A stretch of 64,000 bases of DNA from Paguma larvata (GCA_030068075.1 CM057841.1:51501030-51565029), one strand, 5' to 3'. Counted from the stretch's first letter, positions 22,020 to 33,040 are shown. Numbers and translations are program-made. Notes: a model not told the origin generated them from the letters alone.

Positions 22020-22460
22020 TTATAGCGTTGGCCTCACATGGTCTTGGTAACTCTGCCTGCTTCTGCCTCGGCTAGAAATAATTCAGATTTCACTCTCCAT
22101 TTTCCTTAATGGGCCAAACAGCCACTTTGTAATACCTGTGTTTTATGAGACATAATTCTGGATATTGTTTCTGCGGCGTTTTGAAAAGACAGACCTGAGC
22201 GAGCCGGCCGTTTAACTTAAGCAATTTTAAAGTTATTCGTAAAATGATACGCTGTCGTTTTTTGACCCAGTTACTTTATAAAGCTACATTCTTTGGCAAG
22301 CATTAACACAACTTCTCCGTGTGTGGGCTAAATAAATATTCGGGCAACACTGATTGAGCGCTGCCTTGGGTAAATAATTCTCTTTCCACACATTTCCTAG
22401 TTTATAATGAGGAGGTTTCTTCGTGGTCTGACCGAATGTAGCATTCCATTGAAAACGAGA
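22020..22460. promoter_or_regulatory. Candidate conserved non-coding element
   Basis: About 440 repeat-free bases mixing AT motifs (aagcaattttaaagttattc, gctaaataaatattcgggca, gggtaaataattctctttcc) with intact CpGs and a GATA-like cluster. Adjacent DNA is repeat-rich, so its lack of repeats stands out. The function and conservation are inferred, not seen. Confidence 0.3.
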
Positions 22461-23079
22461 CATAAATCCTTGGGCGAGGGAGACGTGGACCCAGGGTTCG
22501 AGGGCGTTCGTTAAAGAGTGGAGGTGGCCACGGGGACATCCCGTGCCCCTCCCCCACCCCGCCATCTTCCTCGACTCTTCTCTGAACGGCGGGCCCCCTG
22601 GGAGTGGGGAGACAGGAGGCAGCAGGAAGCAGAAACACGTTCTCGGGATGAGTAAGGCGGTCGAACTCCTGCATGCGCTCTCCCCAGCCTCAACGCCCCC
22701 CACCTCGCAGCCCTCCCTTCGAAAGTGCGACCACGTGAGGCTCTACCGCACTGTGAATTGGGGGAGCCCTCGTTCCTGACCCCACCTATGGTGTTTGACT
22801 CCCTATGCTGATGGCTCCTCAGAAAGCACCTTGTTTTGGCCGAGCAAGGGGTGGAAGGTCTCCAACGAGACTTGAGACACCTCTTGCCCTGGCCGTTGGT
22901 TCCTGGCTCTCCTGCTTTCCGCCCGGGTGGCGGTGGGCGGGTACCCACACCTCGGGATAGATCATAGGAGCGTCCTCGCTGTGGGGACCGAACGAAATAA
23001 TCCTCGAAGGTTATAGGAGGAAGTGCCTGGAAGTGCTGGCATGTGAGGGGCCAGTTATTATTAGGGGTCACAGATGGTG
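22461..23079. other. GC-moderate unique sequence with a long chance frame
   Basis: Holds most of a 198-codon minus-strand frame (22511-23107). Its translation is Arg/Pro/Ser-rich with no domain, overlaps two other minus-strand frames, and enters MIR-like DNA at its start. I do not call a gene. Confidence 0.5.
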
Positions 23080-23250
23080 ACAAATTGCCATTTATGACAC
23101 ATGCCATGTATCGCTTTGTTTAAACCTCCTTACAGGCGATTATTACTCCTGTCGAAGAGGAGGAAATTGGGAGTCGGGGGGCGGGCAGGGCAGCATGTCT
23201 GAGTCCACCTAGCCACACAGCCCCGCCTCGAGTTAGGGACCATGCTGCAC
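23080..23250 (-). repeat. MIR fragment, minus strand
   Basis: ttgtttaaacctccttacag, cgattattactcctgtcgaa and gaggaggaaattgggagtcg follow the reverse MIR core. Diverged and GC-enriched at its right end. Confidence 0.55.
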
Positions 23251-23530
23251 TCTCCCCCTGGTCCTCCCGGTCCCCTTTCCAGGAAGGTCATCTGTGTCCA
23301 TCAGTGGATCCACTGTTCCGGGCCCATCAGTAGGTCCACCGTGGCTGGGCAGGGTGACGGGTGGTGATCCAAGTCAGCAGGGAATCCTGGAAGAATCCGT
23401 GATGGGCTTGACCCTGGCGTGCGGGTTCAGAGCAGGGCAGACACCCCTGGGGGCCAACGTGCAGTGAGGCAGGTGCTCCCCCAAACACACAGGCTTTGTG
23501 CCATCCACTCTCAGCGGAGCGGAAAGAAGG
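23251..23530. other. Unique sequence with a short imperfect local repeat
   Basis: Two related words, 'catcagtggatccactgttc' and 'catcagtaggtccaccgtgg', lie about 25 bases apart (from 23299 and 23325). Otherwise nothing recognised. Confidence 0.5.
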
Positions 23531-23540
23531 GTTTCCTTCT

Positions 23541-23719
23541 GCGGTGCCTGGGTGGCTCAGCGGGTTAAGTGTCCACCTTCAGCTCAGGTCATGACCTTGT
23601 GTGACCTTGTGGTTTGTGAGTTCACGCCTCAAGTCAGGCTCTGCAGGAGCCTGCTGGGGATTCTCTCTGCCCCTTTCCCACTTTCTCTTTCTAAGTAAAT
23701 AAACAAAAAGAAACAGAGT
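23541..23719 (+). mobile_element. CAN-SINE, plus strand, shortened
   Basis: Starts gcggtgcctgggtggctcag and carries an internal duplication of 'tgaccttgtg'. The middle is shortened to 'gcaggagcctgctggggatt', with tail aagtaaataaacaaaaag. TSD ggtttccttct (23530-23540) and ggtttcttcct (23720-23730). Confidence 0.92.
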
Positions 23720-23744
23720 GGTTTCTTCCTCTCGGAGTTTCACT

Positions 23745-24250
23745 TTTCTTAAAATTAAGGATTTCCCGTATGAAATGTGAACATGCTCATTAAAAACACG
23801 GAAGCTACAGAAACGTCGAAGAGAGAGGGAGAAAGAAAAATCACCCAGTACAGTCCCCGTTAGCATTTTGGTACGTCTTCTCCGGCACTTTAAGATGCCC
23901 ATGTGGTTCTGTGTTTATTTTGTGTCGTTGTAATTATTCTGTATTTATTTTGTGTTGTTGTTGCCTGATGGCTGTCCCTACAAATTAATTCTAATTCTGC
24001 TACCTCAATCCAAATACAAATCCAGAGATGTTGTGGGTTTTTTTTGCATAATAATAGATACATTATATACATAGTGCTATGTAGGTACCTCTTCCTTCGC
24101 TTGAGATTTCAGTCCTTCCTGTTTTTCTAGACTGTTCTAAGCAGCCCTTTGAAAGGTTGTGTGACAGTAAACCACGTAGATGAACTGTGATTTTGACTCC
24201 ATCGTTCTCCTGCTAAGTAGAGTTTTAGGTTGTTACTGACTCTTGCCAGT
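23745..24250 (-). mobile_element. Ancient L1 3' end, minus strand
   Basis: The plus-strand text follows the antisense of an old L1 3' end: aaaaatcacccagtacagtc, ccgttagcattttggtacgt, then after an AT-rich part 'gagttttaggttgttactga'. Strongly diverged; limits approximate. Confidence 0.6.
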
Positions 24251-26431
24251 CCAAAGAAATGGAATTTCCAGGCCAAAGGTGGGAACACAGAGAACTCCCC
24301 GCTACATATTGGGCAGAAACCCACCACCTAATTGAGAATGTACTTGGGCTTGCCTGGAGAGCCCGGGGTGAGCACGGGAGTACGCAGGTTTCTGCCTAAG
24401 GACTTAGGCTAGGTGGGCTCAATGACCAGCTTGTTTTATCGTAAAAGTCGAGTGGATTTTATGCTTCATTTACGTGTGCAGCTTCCTACGCAAGCGGGAA
24501 CTGGGTGGGTATTTGTCACCCCATAGAATGCCAGGGCATGGAACTGGTCCCGAGGCTTCTGAAAAGGAGTTCCAAATTTGGATTCCTCTGAAGTGACTTC
24601 TCGTGGTGCAGTGCGGACAATAGCCTGCTTCTACAATGGCTGAGCCTCAAGTGCCAGGGGGCGGGAGATGCTCCCAAGTCATAATTAACCTTCTTCAGAA
24701 TAAGAAGGGAGAAAGGCTGCTGAAAGGAGAACAAGAATGCGAAATGCTAACTCTCTTGAAACCCCTGCTCTTCTCCATTCCTGGCTAAGAACCGTTCGGG
24801 AGGGGAGGACGGCATGTTGCGGACGGATCGTTCTCCCAGGATGGAACGAGTCTACGCTTTTCACACAAGTCCTACAAATCTGCCCTTCCTTTTTTTTTTT
24901 TTTTTTGGCACGCGACCTCGCCCATCCCCCTCTGTATCACGGCTCATCCGTACATTCTTGGTAAGACTCCCGTCGAAGACTGGATTTTCGTTCTTTCGTT
25001 CGGAGACATGGTGTTTGTTCAGTAAGTTTATAGAACAGTTTGTTATTACATGGAATTAATGAAAACGCAGTTAAATCATGTACCCTCAAACCAAGCAGCT
25101 GCATATGGAAAAAGTCTTCCGTGACCCAGCGGTCACCATCCTCACTGCCCTCACACATACACTAACATTCCAAAGAGCTGCTACTTTTTTTCGTCCCCCT
25201 TTGTATAACAGTACCCTGCTTTGGAAAGTACTCGTTCTGCTAATTTATTCTTTAAACAGGAGCAGGAAAAAGTATTGGTCCCCTCCCTCATAAAACAGTT
25301 AACGGGAAGCCTGAGGCATCTATTCGTGCCGGTTTTTTTGGCTGATGCTTGGAATGGCTCCATCAATCACGGCTCTTCATGTAGCGCTGGTTTTTATGTC
25401 AGTTAAACCATCTTCCATCAAGTTGGCGGAGCGGAGTCAGGGGAGAAGATGAATAGGGGAAGCCCCTTCTGTGGTGTGGAAAGGGCTTTGCTTTTAAATG
25501 CCCATGTTGATTTCTTAATATTTTCAGCTTCCTCTTCCTAAGCTGGTTCCCCTCTGAGCGTCGCTCAGGAGTCTGTTCTTTTAACCTTGTCCAGCGGGCG
25601 CTGGAGGCGGGGAGGTGGGGCTGCTGGGGGCCAGTAGGGAAGTGCCGGCGATGGATCTGCTGCTGAGGGGGATTCCTGATCTGTCCTGGGCTCTCGACAA
25701 AGGGAAATAAATCCTGGGACCCCAGGAGTGATCCTTGTAGCCAGGGGACTGCGAAATGTCACACTCCCAGTCAGCCCGTGGCGGCGTCCATCTGTGCCGT
25801 CGGAGTCTCGCGTGGGGACGTGTAGTTACTTCACACAAGACAGCATGGCCCAGTGTTTCTTGAAAGATGTATTTTGTATATCTCCGTGTCAGTGTACATG
25901 TTTTCTGCCCAGAACTCACCAGGTCTGCTGCCCTTCCCCAGACCTCTTTAATTAGGTTCAGTCCTGCAGAGAGTATTCCTTGAGTGAGTGCTGTGGGCAA
26001 AGCCGTGGGTGCCAGCTCCGGAGGTGGGGTGGCGATGGATGAGGGCCCTCCTCCCCCGCACTGGCAGGAGGAGTAAGTTTTCTCTGGCCTTGTTGAGAAA
26101 TGCTGACCGCGTGGTGATAAAAAGCGTTTGTACTTTGGCTACTTTTATTTACTGCTTTGAAATTCGCTCTGGACAGTCTCTCTGTTGATCGCTTGCATCC
26201 CGAGTGCACCCATCTCCCCATTGGCCACCACCCTCTGTTTCTGCTAGGGGTGCAAAAGGTGCCACTAGAGACCCTGGGATTGGTGGTGAGGGTGGAACGG
26301 AAGAGGTGAGGCATGAATGCGGAGGGTGATGCTGCCAGTTGGCCCAGGTTCGTGCTGCAATCCCTTCTTTTAGGTCTGTGCAGTTCCTCGTTCCGTGTGG
26401 CCCTCTGCGGGGGCTCCTGTGAACCCCCTGG
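24251..26431. other. 2.2 kb mostly unique sequence, no gene seen
   Basis: Contains an 18-base T-run at 24889-24906 and a near-perfect hairpin gcctaag-ga-cttaggc at 24394-24409. Open frames of up to 139 codons on the minus strand (25581-26000) have no domain and overlap frames on the plus strand. Confidence 0.5.
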
Positions 26432-26450
26432 TTAAAACCGTGCCTCTTCA

Positions 26451-26664
26451 GGAGCGCCTGGTTGACTCAGTTGGTTAAGTGACCGACTTCGGCTCAGGTC
26501 ATGATCTCACTGTCTATGAGTTTGGGCCCCGCCTCGGGCTCTGTGCTGACGGCTTGGAGCCTGGAGCCTGCTTCAGATTCTGTGTCTCCCTTTCTCTCTG
26601 CCCTTCCCCTGCTCATGCTCTGTCTCTGTCTCTCGAAAATAAATAAATGTTAAAAAAAATGTTT
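26451..26664 (+). mobile_element. CAN-SINE (cat type) with perfect 19-bp TSD, plus strand
   Basis: Flanked by an exact 19-bp duplication (ttaaaaccgtgcctcttca) at 26432-26450 and 26665-26683. The body is near the cat-type consensus with tail aaataaataaatgttaaaaa. An intact TSD suggests a relatively recent insertion. Confidence 0.97.
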
Positions 26665-26683
26665 TTAAAACCGTGCCTCTTCA

Positions 26684-27199
26684 GCCCTGCCTCCGGGCTG
26701 TGGGTCAGTTCCTGGATCACCTCCCTGTTTCAGAGATGCTCCTTGGTCCTCACGGTACCCACCTGGGTTCTTACTGTTGCCGCACCTCCTGCACACTCCA
26801 GGGATGTCAGACCGAAGAGGTTTCTGTGTAAACTCAGGTGAACCAAAGTGATCATTTTAACGACACTTGGGACTTGATTGTTGGTATTTCTAGGGCCCCT
26901 TTCTTCCCAAGGATTGCACACTGCAAACCAGCTTGCAGCTTTGGAAAGGCGAACATTTCACAAACACTTTACAGCAGGGCCAGGATGGCTGTGGGTGGGG
27001 GTTGGGAGCCTGGAAGTGGAGGGGAGGGAGGGAAGAGGGCACCAGAAGGGGAAAATGGGAGGGAGGGGCGAGTGAGATAAGCAAAAGGAATTCAGAAAGT
27101 AATAAAGTCCTACAGTAATCAGAGGGCCGAGGCCAGGTCCCCGGGGAGCGGCTGTACACAGAGTGATTCAAACCCACTCCAGACCCGTGTTCCGAATCA
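26684..27199. other. Unique sequence with a purine-rich patch
   Basis: 26990-27080 is G/A-rich (ggaggggagggagggaagag). No gene or repeat family recognised. Confidence 0.5.
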
Positions 27200-27420
27200 T
27201 TACCTTCACCTGGAGAAGCGGACCCGGCCTGGGGCCAACCACCCGCACTCCCTGGCTCTCTGACCTTGGCAATTTACTGCCCCTCTCTCTCCAAGATCAG
27301 TTTTCCTCATTTGTAAAACAGCAGTAATCTCCAACTCACGGGGCCACGAGGGGATTAAATGAGAAATCACACTCCGAGCGTTGAACACACCGTCTGTCTG
27401 GCACGTTAGGGAGAGTTCCG
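27200..27420 (+). repeat. MIR element, plus strand (first of a pair)
   Basis: ccttggcaatttactgcccc, cagttttcctcatttgtaaa, aggggattaaatgagaaatc and tctgtctggcacgttaggga follow the MIR core and 3' part in order. Confidence 0.85.
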
Positions 27421-27432
27421 GAAATGCCAGCG

Positions 27433-27650
27433 TCATGGCTAAGAGCTTGGTTCTGGGGCTCGATGGCCCGGGTTTGATTCCCAACACTGCTCTTGTCTAC
27501 CCGTGTTCCTCTGGGCACGTGGCTTCGTTTCTTTGTGCGTTCCGTGCCACCCGCCCCATGCGGTACAGGGATAATCACAGACACTGTCCGGGCAAGGTCG
27601 AGTGAGTCGGTCCGTATACAAGTGCCCAACAGACACAAGTTGTTGGCGTT
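27433..27650 (+). repeat. MIR element, plus strand (second of a pair)
   Basis: tcatggctaagagcttggtt, tggggctcgatggcccgggt and ttgattcccaacactgctct match the MIR 5' tRNA-like part, followed by 'gggcacgtggcttcgtttct' and 'tacagggataatcacagaca'. The minus-strand frame of 161 codons at 27439-27924 is antisense MIR, not a gene. Confidence 0.85.
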
Positions 27651-28429
27651 GGAAGGGTTGCTTCCTGGGTGTCAGTGCCGCGCCAGGCTGTGTGGCGCAG
27701 CCAGAATGATCAATGGAGGCAGCCAAGCACGGACGTTTGGCGTAACTTTGCCCAAAGTCCGTCAACCCTGGGTCCTGCCGTCGGGTGTGGTTGTGCCGGG
27801 TGTTTGAAGGAGGAGGAGGAAGCCCAGGTTCCATCCAAGGTCGTGTTTCACGGTGTTTCATCACAGTGTGTGCCTTGGTCCTGGTTCGTAGCAGGTGGTT
27901 CTGTAACCACATGTGCGAGTTCATGTGCCCGTTTAGGGTCAGTTCCTAAGCATCAGCTCCTGGCTTTGCTGCAACTTACTCCATTGCAATCAGGTGCGAA
28001 TTCCAAAGCCGTGACCATTTGACTTTGCACGTGTGCCGGCCCCTTTCCCGCGCCTCCTCTCCTTTGCTTCTGTTTGAGGAAGTGCAATGATAGGTAAGGA
28101 ACCAGAAGGTCTCTATCAGGTCCACCTCTGTGGCTACAAAACTATCCCTTCTAACCTCATTTTAAAAGCCGCCTAAAATACATTTATTTATATTCAAAAG
28201 GATATAAAAAGATGACTGCTAAACCCCAGTCCCTTTGGACCACATGGTGCACTGGGCCATTTCCTTGCTTTTAGCTTGTCCGACAAATGGCTGGCACAGT
28301 GCAGACCTGGCCATCTAGTACTTCTGTTGTTACAGGACGTGCTAATACCTGTCCCCTGCAAGGTTTAGTGAAGGAGAAGTTGGAAATTAATGGCCAAATG
28401 AAGGTTTCAGGTTATGTGTGGATTTCATT
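27651..28429. other. Unique sequence, nothing recognised
   Basis: No repeat family or exon recognised. Confidence 0.45.
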
Positions 28430-28560
28430 TATCCATGCTCTCTTTCCCCCTCATTAGCATGGTTAATTAAGAGTTGTCAATACATCTTTGCTGGAGTATT
28501 TGATTATTTTTTCAGCAGGGAAGATTAGAATGAAGTCTTCAGATCTGGCAAGTGTCATGG
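28430..28560. promoter_or_regulatory. AT-rich block with TTAATTAA motif
   Basis: Contains ctcattagcatggttaatta (palindromic TTAATTAA at 28463-28470) and 'tgattattttttcagc'. Such TAAT words are homeodomain-type sites; binding is not shown. Confidence 0.25.
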
Positions 28561-28830
28561 GACTTGTAGAGTAAATTGCAGGTTAAGCCCTCATTTTGAT
28601 CTCCGGGACCAGAGCAAGCACCGCCTCATTGACGTGTCATCAGCTATGATCTCAGGGAGCACACAGAGGTGCCCTTTGGGGACAGAGGGGCGTCCTGTTC
28701 TTGTCTCCCATGTTGGAAGGGTTTATTGCACCGTGAGTGTGCGTGGGTGAACAAACAGCAGACTGGGGTTAGAGTTGACTGGAGCTAGCTCTGAAAACCT
28801 TTTGATCTCTGCTTTGTTTCAAAAATACAC
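28561..28830. other. Unique sequence, nothing recognised
   Basis: No gene or repeat recognised. Confidence 0.4.
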
Positions 28831-28900
28831 ATGTGTGTGTGTTTATATATGTATATACATACACATATTTTTGTATACATATTTCTGTCCAGCTGGAGGT

Positions 28901-28970
<70 letters not shown>
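28831..28970 (+). repeat. Compound microsatellite: (TG/TA), (GT)13, (GA)23
   Basis: An AT/GT preamble (28831-28870) is followed by (GT)13 at 28899-28924 and directly by (GA)23 at 28925-28970. It produces the Ser-Leu, Arg-Glu and Cys-Val runs in open frames here. Not within a recognised SINE. Confidence 0.97.
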
Positions 28971-28975
<5 letters not shown>

Positions 28976-29229
28976 GACCAATACCAGGGTTGAAGTTGAC
29001 AAGTTAGCCTTGCCAACCCGTTGATTGATGATTTATTAAAAAGTCTATGTACGTACATGCACACATACACACATATCTCCACCTTAGCAAAAATACTGTG
29101 TGTGAATCTCCCTTTTTGCCTCCCAGACAAGTGCCCTAGCAAACACTTGCCGCAAATAGCAAAGGGGCTATTTCTTGTAGCATTTGTGTTGTCAGTGGCC
29201 TTCATTTTCCCTTCCACTTTAGGGCTCCC
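28971..29229. other. Unique sequence, nothing recognised
   Basis: No gene or repeat recognised. Confidence 0.4.
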
Positions 29230-29560
29230 AAGTTCTGGAATAAATCTTCCCAGCAGTTAATTATACCTCGAGATTTTCAGGAGAGGCAGGCCAGTTTTTA
29301 TTATTTTACCCACTAAATATACCTCTAGATAACACAGTCCATATTTACAATGACAAGTTTTGTTTTATTTATAGGGTTATAACAAATCATCAAAAACAAC
29401 CCAAAAAGGGCCACTTAGACCGACATCCTTGTTTCTCCTTCTGCTTCATCAATGAATTATGCATGCATTACAAATGGCAATAAGGAGCAAAGGTCGGTTT
29501 GGAACACCACAGATTGGAAAATTACACCATTTGTTTAAACAACATTTATTATTGATTATT
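29230..29560. promoter_or_regulatory. Candidate conserved non-coding element, AT-rich
   Basis: Repeat-free, with TTAATTAT at 29257-29264, a perfect 10-bp palindrome ATGCATGCAT at 29459-29468 within 'gaattatgcatgcattacaa', and the FOX-like 'ttgtttaaacaacattta'. Texture suggests an enhancer; unproven. Confidence 0.33.
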
Positions 29561-29769
29561 CAGCATAGAGGCTGATAGGAACACAAATAGTGGCCGTAAT
29601 ATCATCTCTTTGCGTAGGCCCTTTACAAATGTCGGGCCCTCCTCTCTGCGTAGATCAGAATAATGGTTCAAATTTTCCAGCCCTCTTTTGCGAGAGAGCA
29701 AAGACAAATTTGGCATCTGTTGGGCATCTACTTCGCCGAGTCCTTGAATCCCCACGAGATCGCTGACAC

Positions 29770-29880
29770 TCTCCGTATTTCACAGAAGAGGGAGAATTGA
29801 GGTTCAGATGGATTAAGTAATTTGCCGAAGGTCACATTGTCTTTCCAACGCATAACACTGTTAGTGTGTCAGAGACCAGT
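29770..29880 (-). repeat. MIR fragment, minus strand
   Basis: tttcacagaagagggagaat, tgaggttcagatggattaag and taatttgccgaaggtcacat match the reverse MIR core. Confidence 0.72.
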
Positions 29881-29919
29881 GGTTCCTTAATGAAAGTAAT
29901 GATAATCATAATAATCATG

Positions 29920-30110
29920 TATATTAGAGACTAAGTCTTGTTTTGTGTTCTGTTTTGCATGTGTCGTGTCTTTCAGTCTTGACACAAACTCTCTGCACAA
30001 ATGCAGTTACCGTTGAAGAGCCTAGGGCACTAAGGAGTTAAGTACCCTGCGGAAGTTCACGGGGACAGTAAGTGAAGGAGCTGGGATCCTGAAAGACACC
30101 ATCACTGTCT
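29920..30110 (-). repeat. MIR fragment, minus strand
   Basis: aagtaccctgcggaagttca, cggggacagtaagtgaagga and gctgggatcctg match the reverse MIR core and 5' part, preceded by diverged MIR 3' sequence. Confidence 0.65.
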
Positions 30111-31124
30111 TCATATTTTTGTGTTTTCCCTACAGCATCTCCTTCTCCTGCCTCGTTGGCATCACGGTGTCCCGACCACGTTTGAGCGGCTGTTGGGTCA
30201 GTGGTGGACTCAAGCCCATGTAGTGTAGATTTCCTAAGAGCCAGGGAAACGTGATATTTCACCTCATAAACATACAACTTCATTTTGGTTTTAAATAGTC
30301 CTAGAGTAGAACGGACAACGTGACTTTCACTAAAATGGAATTCAAGAAATAAAACCCAGGAGACTAAGGGTAGGAGTTATGTAATAGTGACTCGGGAATG
30401 AGAAAGCTAAGGTGGTAAAATCAGGATTGTGCTTTCACTGTGCAGAGGGCCGGGCAGGGCTAGAAGCGGACTCGCCAGGTCTGTCTTCACTGTCTCCCAG
30501 GACGACACCACAGGCATTTCATTTTGTAATACAGATCCCAGGCAAGGACAGATCCATCGAGCCACTCACTCAGGACATCTGGTCTACTCTCCTCACTGAG
30601 CTAGGGTCGCTTGAGATCTCTACATGATGGGCTCTCTCTTTTTTTAAATATTCCATAAAGAATTATCTTGAACACACACACAAAATCCTTTTTGTCTTCT
30701 CGCACAGAGCCTCGCCTCTTCTGTGCCATCACTCACACATTGGTTTCAGGCAGCTGTCCAACTCGCCTCTCTCAGAGCCTTCTCACAGAGCATCGAGAAC
30801 AGTCTGTGACTCGTGCCCCTCGTTTCTCAGTTCCAGTCAGGGGATTGGAAACTGTCTGTATGTCCACGGGCAGGGCCAGACCTTGGCCTGTGCCTTATGG
30901 GGGCCCTCCCTTTGCAGGGGCAGCTCCGGGCGAGTTTCCAGCACGGTCTCCACCAAGTTTCAAATGCCACCCACAGCCTTCCTTTTCATGTTCCTTGCCT
31001 TTACAGTAAGCTCTCACGTTGTTATTTTTACAAGTCTTTTCCAGAGCCTCTGATTTTCTAGCCCCTTTAACACTTGCCATAACCAATAAGGGTGTAACTG
31101 TCTTGGCACATTCGGTCTCTCCTA
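30111..31124. other. 1 kb unique sequence, no gene seen
   Basis: Two overlapping plus-strand frames (113 and 82 codons) lack domains and splice context. No repeat family recognised. Confidence 0.45.
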
Positions 31125-31126
31125 CC

Positions 31127-31150
31127 CTGCCCCCCCGCCCCCCCGCCCCC
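31127..31150 (+). repeat. C-rich low-complexity run
   Basis: Pattern (C)7-G-(C)7-G-(C)5. G-rich on the minus strand, so G4-capable by composition. Confidence 0.85.
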
Positions 31151-31599
31151 ATCCACCGCCATACCTTCTCGCTTCTGGCACGCTGGCTTTATGAGCCAAG
31201 AGAACAGTTCCCGCAGTTCGTTACTTCCAAAACAGCGGGCAGGGGCAGCTACCTTTTAGAAGCAGGGGAAGGGGACTTCAGTGACTAAACGTAAAGGCAA
31301 GAAGAAGAAGGTAGACTGCGGAAAGAGAAGAACATCCATTCTTCTGGATGAATTAGCTTTTGCCGTTACCTCTGTCTTTGCTACTTGGGTAGAAGGGAGA
31401 GAGGAAGAAGTCCTATTCCTTAGAGGGGACACACTTACTCTCCTAATGTCTTTTTGGGGAAGGGGAGGCATGAAAGAAAAGCAAGTTCTTCGGGTACCCA
31501 CACACCCCATTTAGGAAGACACACACACAGCCTTGCAATGCTAGAGACCGGCCAAGGACCACACATCCCAGAACAGTGAGTAATAGCGGTGGCCACAGT
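31151..31599. other. Unique sequence, nothing recognised
   Basis: No gene or repeat recognised. Confidence 0.4.
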
Positions 31600-31860
31600 T
31601 TAGTGAGCATCCGTGATAGCCAGACATTTTTCTCGTCCCTACAAATCTGTAATCAGGTTCATCCCTCAAAAGTGTCCTGAGGTTTTATTATTCCCATTTT
31701 AGAGATGAGGAGCTCAAAGCTCAGAGAAATTAGTGACCGCTTGTTCGAAGCCGTGCACTATCAAGACGTGAGCACCGTGCGTCTGACTGCCAATCCTGGG
31801 CCCTGGCCACCACACACACCACGAGGCTCCACGCCTGTCCCAAGTGGGGTGAGCAACAGA
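31600..31860 (-). repeat. MIR element, minus strand
   Basis: gtttagtgagcatccgtgat, tattattcccattttagaga, tgaggagctcaaagctcaga and 'ctgactgccaatcctgggcc' run through the reverse MIR in order. Confidence 0.8.
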
Positions 31861-32040
31861 CTGAATCTGCTATTCCAGTTGGCCTGAGGCACCGGCTTCC
31901 AAACCTACCGTCCTCGTCACCTCCCTACATCCTCCCATATCCTGCCTTCCTGCCTCTCCTATCCAAAAACTTGATTCAAAGTCATTGCTAAGAAAGGAAC
32001 TTTTTGCCCTAACGAACCTGGCAGCTGGGTCCAGGAGAGA

Positions 32041-32240
32041 AGAGTGCCGGATTCAGACTCAGAAAACAGAGCTTTGCCACGTGCCTCCTACTTCCCTACC
32101 CCCAAATTACATAACCTGTTTCAGCCTCAATTTTATCATTTGCTAAATGGGAACAACAGTGTCTCCTCCATAAAGTGTTGGCAGGAGTCAGTGAGACTCA
32201 CGTTTCCTCTGCCGTCAGTGAGTAATTGTTGAACGAATGA
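32041..32240 (+). repeat. MIR element, plus strand
   Basis: tgccggattcagactcagaa, caaattacataacctgtttc, agcctcaattttatcatttg and ctaaatgggaacaacagtgt follow the MIR order, ending 'tgttgaacgaatgaatgatt'. Confidence 0.75.
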
Positions 32241-32764
32241 ATGATTGGTGAGTGCCTTCATAAGCATGAACAGAAAACAGAGCAGGATACTAGTGAGTGG
32301 TGAACCGGCCCAGATGCCTCCCTCTCTGCAGTCTTGCAAGCTATTGTCTACGATTGTAGACCTAATAGAAGGCTCCATTCACATTGTAGTCCGTGTAAAT
32401 AGTGACCCGTTGAATTGTTCAGTATACAAACTGAGCAACTGTGTACCTGCAGCCCTGGTCTCCTGTGTTTTGATTCTAAGAATCAGATTTACGTACATTT
32501 GCTTCAGGTGAGGCCAAGGAAATCCTCCCTTTCTGGGACTTTTGGCTTTGGCCTTGAGTCCACGTCTATTTCTTTACAATCCGAAGGAATGCCGGCCCCA
32601 TGAACTTCTTAAACATACACAGGGGCTCCTGGCCCGGAGTCCTCATCTGGCTGCTAAGATTGTTTAAAGAAGGATTTTTGTGATTCTTCTAGGCTGACAC
32701 ACTGGCTGTCATCTGTTGTTTTTCTAATCTCCCAGTAAACATTTGGAAAGTGAAGGGTTTCGGC
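32241..32764. other. Unique sequence, nothing recognised
   Basis: No gene or repeat recognised. Confidence 0.4.
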
Positions 32765-32782
32765 ATGTGTGTGTGTGTGTGT
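32765..32782 (+). repeat. (TG)9 microsatellite
   Basis: Eighteen bases of perfect TG repeat. Confidence 0.9.
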
Positions 32783-33018
32783 TTCCCTCACGTTGGGAGA
32801 GTAAATAAAGCCATCAGATTTCATGCGTCTTCTTCCAGGTCCGCTCAGATGCTGCTGCTGCCACGGGTCTGTGCAGTGATGGAAATATTTGCAGCCCGTA
32901 GAGCAGCAGGGTCTTTCTGTGGCAGGAGGCAGTCGTGATGGATTTGGGGAATGCCTTTTGACAGTTACAGGCTCCTGTGAGGCATTGCAGGCTCCTCGGA
33001 GCCAGAGATGGAAGGAGC

Positions 33019-33040
33019 GGGGGGGGGGGGGGGGGGGGGG
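33019..33040 (+). repeat. 22-base poly(G) run
   Basis: An unbroken run of 22 G, rare in mammalian genomes. It can form G-quadruplexes and is error-prone in sequencing, so its true length is uncertain. It gives the Gly and Pro runs in open frames on the two strands. Confidence 0.9.

Noticed and set aside
22511..23107. 198-codon minus-strand frame as a gene
   Set aside because: No domain or signal, overlaps two other minus frames, begins in MIR-like DNA, and lacks visible splice or promoter context.
24640..24675. CTCF-like word gccagggggcg
   Set aside because: Only part of the CTCF core matches; the 5' half is missing.
24889..24906. 18-base T-run as the tail of a processed pseudogene
   Set aside because: No cDNA-like body or flanking duplication recognised on either side.
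27439..27924. 161-codon minus-strand frame
   Set aside because: Most of it is the antisense of a MIR element.
28899..28970. Direct-repeat array as CRISPR-like
   Set aside because: It is a dinucleotide microsatellite in a mammalian genome, with no spacers.
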